From: Bacillota bacterium
GTDB lineage: Bacteria > Bacillota > UBA4882 > UBA8346
Length of the DNA: 64,000 bases
Direction: 5' to 3'
Assembly: GCA_023410535.1 (NCBI GenBank)
Contig: JAEYPR010000011.1
Coordinates: 1-64,000 of the forward strand
Shown here: positions 33,217 to 40,515 of the stretch, piece by piece
How positions within the stretch are numbered: position 1 is the stretch's first letter
Layout of the letters: each line of letters starts with the position of its first letter
Program-made: the position numbers and the translations under genes
The notes under the pieces: generated by a model
The model's database searches: none
Seen by the model: only the letters and a program-made list of their open reading frames with translations
Told to the model about the DNA's origin: nothing

Positions 33217-33426
33217 TCCAAAACTATTTTGGCTTTATCCAAAATCATTTTGGGTTGTTCCAAAATTGTTATGGCATCACTCAAAATCATCTTGGCAGGT
33301 TCCAAAACTGTTTCGGCAATACCCAAAACTATTTTGGCATAATCCAAAACCGTTTTGGCGTTACTCAAAATTATTTTGGCAGGTTCCAAAATCATTTTGG
33401 CATTTTGCGGAACTGCTTTGGCTTCT
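33217..33426. repeat. 21-bp tandem array 3 (10 units)
   Basis: Ten units of 21 bases, consensus tccaaaactattttggcataa, the last one degenerate. Frames on both strands remain open: on the minus strand ILxxAKx-type heptads (for example MILEPAK, IVLDNA), on the plus strand FGxTQNY-type heptads that run on into 33701. No frame has a ribosome binding site. The array begins 35 bases after the terminator and ends beside the Dabb gene. Confidence 0.95.
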
Positions 33427-33440
33427 ACGGCGCAATACTT

Positions 33441-33728
33441 TTAAGTTTCATAACAAACCACCGCGCTGCTTTCGATCATCGTACCGAGCTGTTGGGCGAC
33501 TTCCCGGTGCACGGGATCGGTTATATAGGCTTCCAAATCGGCCAACGAGTCGTATCGCGCGATCATCAAGAGGTCGTACGAGGCGGCGCCGTGCCGGATA
33601 TCCGCTTCAACTTGGAGGTCGCGGAGCAATCCAATCTTACCCGCCATGCCCAGCAGAAGTTCCCGCGCTTTGGCAATACTGGCGCCACCCCGGTCTTTTA
33701 ATTTGATCAGTTGATTATTGGTGATCAT
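33441..33728 (-). CDS. Dabb (stress-responsive alpha/beta barrel) protein
   Basis: A 95-residue dimeric alpha/beta-barrel (Dabb) domain protein. Family landmarks are DLQVEADIRHG, SYDLLMIARYDSLADLEAYI and TDPVHREV, with the conserved His. The ATG at 33728 follows aaaggagtaatc; a longer frame to 33770 is not supported. Homologues are stress-linked or catalyse aldol-type condensations; the function here is unknown. Its 3' end is 15 bases from tandem array 3. Confidence 0.88.
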   Translation of the reverse strand: MITNNQLIKLKDRGGASIAKARELLLGMAGKIGLLRDLQVEADIRHGAASYDLLMIARYDSLADLEAYITDPVHREVAQQLGTMIESSAVVCYET

Positions 33729-33939
33729 GATTACTCCTTTCCGTCCATCGGGATTTTCGTGTTTCATCAATTACTTATTATTCCATCAAAGAGTTTAGCT
33801 AATTGCGCTCGGTATTACAACAAACCGCCCTATTCTCCCATATCAGAACGCTTCAATACCTTTTGATACATTTTCCGCTCAAATCGGACAATTTATGATA
33901 ATCAACCAGAACCTCCTGCAAGTTTATTCATAAATTACT

Positions 33940-33958
33940 CGTAAAGGGGGTTTTTACG
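33940..33958 (+). promoter_or_regulatory. Hairpin around the ribosome binding site of the TIR-like gene
   Basis: cgtaaa (33940-33945) and tttacg (33953-33958) can pair, putting the ggggg ribosome binding site in the loop, two bases before the ATG at 33961. A six-pair stem is weak and may be chance. Confidence 0.3.
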
Positions 33959-33960
33959 AT

Positions 33961-34572
33961 ATGTCGGATCTAACTTCTGCTTTATTACAAGAAACCCAAC
34001 AATCTTTCTTCCGAATCCCGGTATTTTTAAGCTATGCAAGCCCTTTTAACACCCAACAAAGCAAATTCTTAGATCGGGTCATTCAGGAAATGTACGATAA
34101 TCTATTGTTTCCGCGGACTTTAGGCGTCAGCGAACAAGGTTACGAGGCTCCATTGACTTCAATTCGCCGGATTGTTTTGAGTAGTTATGGTTGTTTATCC
34201 GTTGCTTTTCGCCGGGTGTTAATCCGCGACGCTGTTTCAAGACCGGGAACGCCCCGTGAACAAGTATATAATAGCGGTTGGCTTACAAGTCCCTATATTC
34301 AGATCGAACCGTCAATGGCCTATCAACGTGGTGAACCGGTCATGATTATGCGTGAAAACGGGGTTCTTAACGACAGTGTTTTTGGCGGCATCCTCGAGCA
34401 AGGCGCTGCCCCTTTGTTCATTCCGGCGTTTAGCGTGGATACCGACGAACAGATCAATCAGTTCTTTGATTCGATTTTCTGGAAGGACCCATTTCTGCGT
34501 TGGGTAGCAGCGGTTCGGGATTATTATGGAGTCTTGACTACACCGTTCCCGTCACTACCGTCAATTTCGTAA
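33961..34572 (+). CDS. TIR/SLOG-like Rossmann-fold protein of unknown function
   Basis: A 203-residue protein. It starts its fold with PVFLSYASPFNTQQSKFLD (about 20-38), has PRTLGVSEQGYEAPLTSIRR, AFRRVLIRD, and then LTSPYIQIEPSMAYQRGEP with a central Glu at residue 116. This order (strand with FLSY, alternating helices, then a Glu-containing helix before a strand) resembles TIR and nucleoside-hydrolase-like SLOG proteins, in which the Glu is catalytic. I recall unannotated homologues in Bacillus and Clostridia. Ribosome binding site aaaggggg. Single gene, no partner visible. NADase activity is only a hypothesis. Confidence 0.6.
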   Translation: MSDLTSALLQETQQSFFRIPVFLSYASPFNTQQSKFLDRVIQEMYDNLLFPRTLGVSEQGYEAPLTSIRRIVLSSYGCLSVAFRRVLIRDAVSRPGTPREQVYNSGWLTSPYIQIEPSMAYQRGEPVMIMRENGVLNDSVFGGILEQGAAPLFIPAFSVDTDEQINQFFDSIFWKDPFLRWVAAVRDYYGVLTTPFPSLPSIS

Positions 34573-34663
34573 ATAGGGCATCAATGCCCTATTTTTAGTT
34601 GCGTTTACAAAATTGATACCGTGTTTTTGGGATTGCATTCAATTAGTCCATCGCTCCCCAATC

Positions 34664-35305
34664 TTAATATCCAAACGGTTTTCCGACGATAATGACTTTA
34701 ATCCGCCCTTTCGTAAATTGCCGTTTGATCACTACGAAGTCATTGCAAATTCTTTCGTCACTTTTACAATCCACACAGTAACCCAAAGCGGCACAAGGGG
34801 TATTCTTGTTCAGTCTTTTGGCGTCCAGTGGGGCGGCATAATTTCTCGCCCTTTTTTCAGCTTCTTCCAAATTCTTAACAATCTTATTAATTCCCGCCAC
34901 CACAATCACTTGATCCGGACCATACAACATGGCCGCCACCCGACTGCCGTTTCCGTCAATATTATAAAGTTCTCCCTCTTCCGTTAACGCGTTGGTGCTG
35001 CATAAAAAGGTATCGGCGCTGAAACTCTGCCGATAAAGCTGCTTTTTCGCTTCCCGACTAAGTCCCGGCCGGTGTTTATCGAGAAAATTGTACCGGCCAT
35101 TGCGCAACAGTTCAATGATACCGGTTTCAAAAAGCGTCATTGAGTCTCCGACAGCAACTGTCGAATGTTCCGGCACCCACTCTTGAAGCTGCGCTTGCAA
35201 CATTACCTCATCCGCGACAAAAATACCGCTGATATTATGTTTTTCGAGATTGGCGATGGTTCGACTTACCTGTTTTTCGAGGTACCATTGGATATTTTGC
35301 TCCAT
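34664..35305 (-). CDS. LUD-domain (LutC/YkgG-like) protein
   Basis: A 213-residue lactate-utilisation-domain (DUF162) protein. Markers are VAVGDSMTLFETGIIELL, FLCSTNALTEEGELYNIDG and a C-terminal cysteine set (TPCAALGYCVDCKSDERIC), the pattern of the stand-alone LUD proteins common in anaerobes. The ATG at 35305 follows aaggagcg; the longer frame to 35425 is unlikely. LutC acts in lactate oxidation with LutA/LutB, which are absent here, so the role remains open. The Fe-S-type cysteines are an inference. Confidence 0.85.
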   Translation of the reverse strand: MEQNIQWYLEKQVSRTIANLEKHNISGIFVADEVMLQAQLQEWVPEHSTVAVGDSMTLFETGIIELLRNGRYNFLDKHRPGLSREAKKQLYRQSFSADTFLCSTNALTEEGELYNIDGNGSRVAAMLYGPDQVIVVAGINKIVKNLEEAEKRARNYAAPLDAKRLNKNTPCAALGYCVDCKSDERICNDFVVIKRQFTKGRIKVIIVGKPFGY

Positions 35306-35470
35306 TGATGATTTACGCTCCTTTTTGAAAAAATCAAACCGCTTCGCACCGGCTCCATGAATGCCAAAATCCGCATAGCATTTTTTAATGACAAAGTTTA
35401 TAATTGGTATGGATGAATATTCCAAATATTCCTACCTGTTTCATGATAAAGCAGAAACTCGGAGTAAAAA

Positions 35471-35920
35471 ATGAACCAAAGCGACCCGAAAGTTATTCAA
35501 ATCGACCGGCAGAATCTGAACCAATTCTTGAAACTCATCGCGAAACGGCAAGCCTTGACGCCGGATATCAATTGGGGTGATTTTAATCCCCAGGCCATTG
35601 CCACCGAGAACTTTTTCATTTACGCGGTTCAACACCGGGAAGAGCTGGTTGGCTATGTAAGTGTGGTTTTTATCCCAAAACCCGATGGGCGAATCGGCAC
35701 CCTTTATGTCGATGAGTTATGGGTGTTGGAAGAGTTCCGGCGCCGAGGCTTGGCCCGTTGTTTGATGGACGAAGTCATTCGCTTAGGCTATCAACTCAAT
35801 GCCTGGGAGCTTCGTTTGTATGTCAATGAAACCAATCAGACCGCCCGCAATTTTTACCAGTCGATCGGCATGACGGAAACTACGCATGCCTTGTATTGTG
35901 TAAAGTCATTTCGCTCATAA
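35471..35920 (+). CDS. GNAT family N-acetyltransferase
   Basis: A 149-residue acetyltransferase. Motif A is LWVLEEFRRRGLARCLMDE (residues about 82-100) and the C-terminal LRLYVNETNQTARNFYQSIGM is typical. The N-terminal portion IQIDRQNLNQFLKLIAKRQ is the usual beta1/alpha1. The ATG follows ggagtaaaaa. Starts a plus-strand pair with the DUF1697 gene 37 bases later. Confidence 0.9.
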   Translation: MNQSDPKVIQIDRQNLNQFLKLIAKRQALTPDINWGDFNPQAIATENFFIYAVQHREELVGYVSVVFIPKPDGRIGTLYVDELWVLEEFRRRGLARCLMDEVIRLGYQLNAWELRLYVNETNQTARNFYQSIGMTETTHALYCVKSFRS

Positions 35921-35957
35921 CCTCTACTCTACTGCAGTCAATCCAAAGGAGGTCGCC

Positions 35958-36515
35958 ATGATCCAGATCGCCTTTTTACGCGGCATCAACGTTGGTGGTA
36001 AAAACATGATTAAAATGGCCGATTTAAAGCAAGTATTTATCGCCATGGGATTTGGACAAGTCCAAACCTATATCCAGAGCGGCAACGTGCTTTTTGAAGC
36101 AGTTGCAGCGGAAAAGCAATTACGCCAGCGGCTTGAACAAACGCTTACCGATACTTTCCACCTTACGGTCCCAGTAATCCTACGGACCGCTGCAGAATTG
36201 GAGCAAATCGTCGCCAACTGCCCGTTCGCAGCGGAACAAATCGCGCAGGCCGAAACAGCTTCGCAAGTTGAAAGCCTTTATCTCGCTTTACTGGAACGAG
36301 TGCCGACGCCGGAAGCCGACGCCTTGTTAAACCCTTACCGGAGTCAAACCGACGACTACCGGATCATCGGCCGGGAAGTTTTTCTCTTATTCCACCAAAG
36401 CATCAGAGATTCAAGACTCGCCAATCAGCTCGCCAAATTGGACGTCCAAATGACGATCCGCAACTGGAAAACCATCCGTAAACTGCTCGCGTTAGCGCGC
36501 GATATGCAAAGTTAA
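35958..36515 (+). CDS. DUF1697 protein
   Basis: A 185-residue protein of DUF1697. The N-terminus AFLRGINVGGKNMIKMADLK and TYIQSGNVLFEA are the family signature, followed by the VPVILRTAAELEQIVANCPF segment and a C-terminal MTIRNWKTIRKLLALA. The family has a ferredoxin-like fold with no established function. The ATG follows aaaggaggtcgcc. Normal length. Confidence 0.92.
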   Translation: MIQIAFLRGINVGGKNMIKMADLKQVFIAMGFGQVQTYIQSGNVLFEAVAAEKQLRQRLEQTLTDTFHLTVPVILRTAAELEQIVANCPFAAEQIAQAETASQVESLYLALLERVPTPEADALLNPYRSQTDDYRIIGREVFLLFHQSIRDSRLANQLAKLDVQMTIRNWKTIRKLLALARDMQS

Positions 36516-36585
36516 TGGCTACCATTTACGATGGAAAGTGAGCGTAATCCTCACGATCACACCAATACAAAATTTGTTAATTTTG

Positions 36586-36614
36586 TTGACGATAACCTTT
36601 TCGAATGTTATTAT
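36586..36614 (+). promoter_or_regulatory. Sigma-A promoter for the PL9-like gene
   Basis: TTGACG (36586-36591), a 17-base spacer and TATTAT (36609-36614). Transcription would start near 36621. Confidence 0.75.
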
Positions 36615-36620
36615 TAAACT

Positions 36621-36926
36621 AATCAGTGGTAAATATTAACAATCAATTTTTAATATACTCCCCTCAAGATAATTTACAAAATTATCGCTCCATCTAACTT
36701 CGATCGTACTTCCTACAACATAACCGACAAACTCTTCGAAAGATTAATTTCCTAATTCAAGGTTACCAAAATATCTCGAAAACTTTCAACTACGTTTCGT
36801 GACAGTTTCTCCAAAAGGCACCGACAGCGCTACCACGGTACAGCACAAATTGAAAGGAGGACCGAAGGTTAGGGTTTGGCATTCAATCCGCAGACTTACG
36901 ATCATTAATCGAAAGGGGCGAATTTC
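36621..36926 (+). other. Long untranslated leader of the PL9-like gene
   Basis: About 300 bases separate the predicted start point from the ATG. It contains ggcaccgacagcgctaccac and gaaaggaggaccgaaggtt but I find no reading frame with a ribosome binding site and no riboswitch signature I can name. Such a length suggests a structured regulatory RNA. Confidence 0.4.
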
Positions 36927-37853
36927 ATGTTGCTAAAGAAGTACGGAGTACCGTTCTTGTTTGTAGGTATTTTAATTTTAGCCACGGTGTTAATCGCAGG
37001 ATGCGGCGGTTCCAAATCTTCAAACGCCAACAATTACACGACATCCGAAGCAACGACAGCGAACGAAATTAATGAAGGTGATACCTTCACCGCCATGACA
37101 AATACTACGGTAACCTCCTCCAGCGCCTTGCTTACCGCCGTGAGTAATGCGAAAGCCGGTGATGTGATTACCATCAGCGGAACAATTAAGATCACCAGTA
37201 CGGTAAAATGTAGTGCCAGCGGCACCTCAAGCTCCCGAATCACCCTCAAAGGCGGGACGCTTGATTTTACCGGAATGGCGGTAAGTTCCAGCAACCGTGG
37301 TATTCAAATCAGTGGCAACTATTGGACAATTTCCGGCGTAACGGTTAAAAACGCCGGGGATAACGGGATCTGTATTACCGGAGCAAACAATCAAATCACC
37401 AACTGTAATGTGAGTGGTTGCGCCGACACCGGAATTCAGATCTATAACAGCTCGGCGAAGAATAATGCTGTTTCCGGTTGTACAAGCTCCAGCAATTACG
37501 ACACCGCCAATGGCGGTGAAAACGCCGATGGGTTTGCCTGTAAGTTATCAGCGTCTACCGGAAATTCATTCGCCAATTGCACAGCGAATTCCAACTCCGA
37601 TGACGGTTATGATCTCTATGACGCGGCCGGCGTCGTTACCTTCACCAGTTGCTCCGCGTCGAGCAACGGAAAGGGCAGCAATGGCGACGGTAATGGGTTC
37701 AAACTCGGCCCCGGGAACTATGCTCATAAATTAACCGGTTGCACCGCCACCAACAATAAAGCCTGGGGCTTTACCCGAAACGGCAATACGGCGAATATAT
37801 CCATGTCCGGCTGCACCGGCTCGGGTAATGGGAAGGGATTAAGCGATATCTAA
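36927..37853 (+). CDS. PL9-like right-handed beta-helix lipoprotein (pectate lyase type)
   Basis: A 308-residue lipoprotein: signal with lipobox LIAGC (Cys about 26), then a right-handed parallel beta-helix of about ten coils. The run NADGFACKL (read here as GENADGFACKL), NSDDGYDLYD and NGFKLGPG matches the calcium-site Asp cluster and catalytic Lys of PL9 pectate lyase PelL. Repeated S/T/N-C motifs (NCTANSN, SCSASSNG, GCTATNN) form the helix turns. Likely a surface-anchored pectate lyase or related polysaccharide lyase. Ribosome binding site gaaaggggcg. It has its own promoter and terminator. Confidence 0.82.
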   Translation: MLLKKYGVPFLFVGILILATVLIAGCGGSKSSNANNYTTSEATTANEINEGDTFTAMTNTTVTSSSALLTAVSNAKAGDVITISGTIKITSTVKCSASGTSSSRITLKGGTLDFTGMAVSSSNRGIQISGNYWTISGVTVKNAGDNGICITGANNQITNCNVSGCADTGIQIYNSSAKNNAVSGCTSSSNYDTANGGENADGFACKLSASTGNSFANCTANSNSDDGYDLYDAAGVVTFTSCSASSNGKGSNGDGNGFKLGPGNYAHKLTGCTATNNKAWGFTRNGNTANISMSGCTGSGNGKGLSDI

Positions 37854-37900
37854 TCACCAAGGTGATCTTATTAAAAAATGTAATGTACAAGCTACAACCA

Positions 37901-37931
37901 AAAATAATCAGGGAACTTCCCTGATTATTTT
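37901..37931. terminator. Terminator between the PL9-like and ankyrin genes
   Basis: aaaataatcaggga (37901-37914) pairs with tccctgattatttt (37918-37931) around act, followed by tt on the plus strand and preceded by a-runs that give T on the minus strand. It lies between convergent genes (ends 37853 and 37940) and probably serves both. Confidence 0.9.
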
Positions 37932-37939
37932 TTATGCCC

Positions 37940-38854
37940 CTATCCTTCACTCAAAATAGCAAGCGTGGCCTTTGCTCCAGCCGCTTTGAGCCGTTCGATA
38001 ATGGGTTGGTACCCGGTGCGCAACGCATGATCAAAGGCAGTATCGCCATTTTCATCTTGGCGATCGACTTCCGCATGATGTTCCAATAACAACTCCACCA
38101 TCGCCAAGTTCCGACAGCGGCAGGCGATCATCAATGCGGTTTCTTGCGAGAAATTGGTTTCGTTGACCGCTGCACCGTTAGCAATGAGCAGTTTGGCGAT
38201 TGCCAGATTGCCGCCATTGGCAAGCGTCATTAAAACAGTGTTGCCATCGCCGGGATCATGGTGGTTGACATTCACCCGATTGGCAATTAATAATTTAACA
38301 ATCTCCAAATTATCCCGAGCGCATGAATAATCCAACGCGGTGAGCCCTTCCTGACTTTCGGCATTGACATCCGCCTTGTTTTCGATGAGCAATTGAACAA
38401 TCTCCAAATTGCCAAACACCGCGCTAAACATGAGCGGAGTCAACCGATCCCCCTTGGTTTGACAATTGACATTCGCTTGACGGTCAATCAATAACCGGAC
38501 AATTGCCGGATACCCTTTGGTGGCGGCAATGATTAAGGCGGTTTCGCCGCCACGGTTGGCACTATTCACTTGAGCGCCGTAGTTCAATAATAATTGGACC
38601 ATTTTCGCGTCCCCAAATCCCGCCGCGATAAGTAAAACCGGATCGTCTTCACTATTACGGGTGTTTGCGTCAACACCGTCTTTCAACCGTGCTTCGACTG
38701 TTCCGAGACGCTGATTGGTCACGGCGGCAATCAAATCGTTGTTGGGGAGAACCCCGTTGTGCTTGGCAATAATCAAAAAAGTGGCAACACCCACTAGGAT
38801 CAGCATCGCGCTAACGCCCCAGCATACATACAAGCGTAAATCGTTACGATTCAT
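37940..38854 (-). CDS. Membrane-anchored ankyrin-repeat protein
   Basis: A 304-residue protein with one N-terminal membrane helix (VCWGVSAMLILVGVATFLII, residues about 10-29) and then about seven ankyrin repeats (for example GFGDAKMVQLLLNYGAQVNS, RGGETALIIAATKGYPAIVR) to the end. The helix places the repeats outside the membrane or facing the cytoplasm depending on topology, which cannot be settled. Ankyrin repeats bind proteins. Partner unknown. It is convergent with the PL9-like gene. Confidence 0.88.
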   Translation of the reverse strand: MNRNDLRLYVCWGVSAMLILVGVATFLIIAKHNGVLPNNDLIAAVTNQRLGTVEARLKDGVDANTRNSEDDPVLLIAAGFGDAKMVQLLLNYGAQVNSANRGGETALIIAATKGYPAIVRLLIDRQANVNCQTKGDRLTPLMFSAVFGNLEIVQLLIENKADVNAESQEGLTALDYSCARDNLEIVKLLIANRVNVNHHDPGDGNTVLMTLANGGNLAIAKLLIANGAAVNETNFSQETALMIACRCRNLAMVELLLEHHAEVDRQDENGDTAFDHALRTGYQPIIERLKAAGAKATLAILSEG

Positions 38855-39002
38855 GCGAACCTCCCTGCGAAAATTGATTATAACAACAGCTAATCGTTTA
38901 AGCAGCTCGGTGTGGATAAGTTAAAATTGTCTCAAAACAGCACGGGGTGTTTTTCAAGCAGCGGCTGAATTGATCCACTCGGCGACGGCGAAATTGGTTG
39001 AA

Positions 39003-40037
39003 TCAATCATGGAGCTGTTTGACCGAATTACGCAGAATCAAGCTTGGCTTCAAAATGATTTCCGAGTGGGGAAGGTCGGGGTCCTTGATCCGATTTAATA
39101 ACGTTCTGGCCCCCAACTGGCCGATTTCGTAAGCGGGCGGCTGAATACAGGTAAAATTGGGAATATTGAGCCGCACCCAACTGGGTTGACCGTGGGTAAT
39201 CACCGAGACCGCATTCGGTATGGCCCGGCCGGTATCCCGCAGAAACATCACCAATCCTTCGGCGAGATAGTGATGGGCCGTCAATACCGCCGTCGGTTCA
39301 AACCGGGCGAACAACGCCTCGGCTAATCGATAGCCTTCCTCCGCGTTGGGCCGGCCGGAGAAGATCGGACATTCGGCGCGGGGAATTCCCGCTTCATCAA
39401 GCGCTCGCCAGAAGCCTTCCTGACGTTTTTGAATATGCATAAACGGAGAATCCCAATTTAGATATGCTAATTTGTTGTGTCCCATCTCAATCAGATGTTT
39501 TGTCGCCTGATACGCTCCCAGCTCATTATCGAAGGAGACCCGGTCATAGGGTTGTTCGGCTCCCTCAAGATAACGGTCAAGCACTACGAACGGAATATGG
39601 TGCTCCCAGATGAATTTGACATTGTTCCATCCTTTAAATGTCGGGGCAATCAGAAAACCGTCAACCTGCTGAGCGACAAAATTGGAAATGAGCATTTGTT
39701 CCCGGACCGGATCATCATAAGTACTGCAAAAGAGGAGCATGTAATTGTTATCATACGCGATCCGCTCCGCTCCGTTAATCACTCGCGTAAAAAAGACGTT
39801 TTCAAATTGCGGCACGACAATCGCGAGAATGCGCCGGTTTTTCACCCGCATGCCGCGCGCAAGATAATTGGGATGATAATTTAACGCCTCGACCGCGTCC
39901 ATGACCCGGCTGCGCAGTTCCGCGCTGACCTTTTTGGGGGCGTCATGGTTCAAACAATAAGAAACCGTCGAAAGCGAAACATTGGCCAACGTAGCGACGT
40001 CACGCAAGGTTGGAGTTTTTGAACGTTTCTGAGTCAT
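39003..40037 (-). CDS. LacI family transcriptional regulator
   Basis: A 344-residue LacI-type repressor. The N-terminal helix-turn-helix TLRDVATLANVSLSTVSYCL (residues about 7-26) is followed by the hinge HPNYLARGMRVKN and a periplasmic-binding-like sensor domain (ILAIVVPQFENVFFTRVING) that binds a sugar ligand. The ATG at 40037 follows ggagtgcta; the GTG at 40043 is less likely. It is divergent from the CBM3 lipoprotein gene, and two identical palindromes lie between them, so it probably controls that gene and itself. Confidence 0.93.
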   Translation of the reverse strand: MTQKRSKTPTLRDVATLANVSLSTVSYCLNHDAPKKVSAELRSRVMDAVEALNYHPNYLARGMRVKNRRILAIVVPQFENVFFTRVINGAERIAYDNNYMLLFCSTYDDPVREQMLISNFVAQQVDGFLIAPTFKGWNNVKFIWEHHIPFVVLDRYLEGAEQPYDRVSFDNELGAYQATKHLIEMGHNKLAYLNWDSPFMHIQKRQEGFWRALDEAGIPRAECPIFSGRPNAEEGYRLAEALFARFEPTAVLTAHHYLAEGLVMFLRDTGRAIPNAVSVITHGQPSWVRLNIPNFTCIQPPAYEIGQLGARTLLNRIKDPDLPHSEIILKPSLILRNSVKQLHD

Positions 40038-40219
40038 TAGCACTCCATGTTCGATCGAAAATTAACAAGCCTTTTAAAAATTGTACAATATGTCTTCCGC
40101 TAAGTAAATGCCCATGTTGCTACGCCCCGCATTCCGAAAGATCCGTCACCAACAATCCGCATGCCCCAGCTCAATTGTTCGAAATTACGTCTCTTGCAAT
40201 TTTGAATGCAACAATTAGC

Positions 40220-40229
40220 GAAACGTTTC
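40220..40229. promoter_or_regulatory. LacI-type operator 1
   Basis: The palindrome GAAACGTTTC in the context gcgaaacgtttctcg. The same ten bases recur at 40394. LacI-family operators share a central CG with flanking AT-rich arms, as here. It lies between the divergent regulator and lyase genes, 58 bases upstream of the lyase promoter's -35 box. Confidence 0.75.
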
Positions 40230-40277
40230 TCGTCTTTGCTGGTCTGGGTTGATTATCCAATTTTATTACATAATCTA

Positions 40278-40307
40278 TTGACACAATACGCTAACCGTTG
40301 GTAGAAT
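40278..40307 (+). promoter_or_regulatory. Promoter of the CBM3 lipoprotein gene
   Basis: TTGACA (40278-40283), an 18-base spacer and TAGAAT (40302-40307, five of six). Transcription would start near 40314. Operator 1 lies upstream and operator 2 about 80 bases downstream of the start, a layout suited to looping repression. Confidence 0.7.
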
Positions 40308-40393
40308 TGGATCATCAAATTAGTTCGCTCCCTCACATCCAAATTGATGATTATTTTTACAATGGATTTTAAGAGTTATTCCTGAGTTTTGTC

Positions 40394-40403
40394 GAAACGT
40401 TTC
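40394..40403. promoter_or_regulatory. LacI-type operator 2
   Basis: A second GAAACGTTTC in the context gtcgaaacgtttctcc, 174 bases centre to centre from operator 1 and inside the transcribed leader of the lyase gene. A small hairpin (agacgc-atca-gcgtct) follows at about 40458. Confidence 0.75.
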
Positions 40404-40515
40404 TCCAATTTAATTAATTCAATACGGATCAGTAATTCAATCACTGACCGGCACTCAGACGCATCAGCGTCTAATCCGCTCAGTGTTGAAATAAAAAACG
40501 AAAGGGCGTGAAAGT

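Noticed and set aside
33255..33701. Plus-strand ORF of 148 codons over array 3
   Set aside because: Half of it is antisense to the Dabb gene and the rest is stop-free repeat without a ribosome binding site.
6284..36515. The accessory region as an integron cassette array
   Set aside because: Genes lie on both strands, the recurring sequence is a protein-coding fragment and not an attC-type palindrome, and no integrase is seen.
36621..36926. c-di-GMP or other known riboswitch upstream of the PL9-like gene
   Set aside because: I compared with remembered GEMM-I and GEMM-II cores and found no match.
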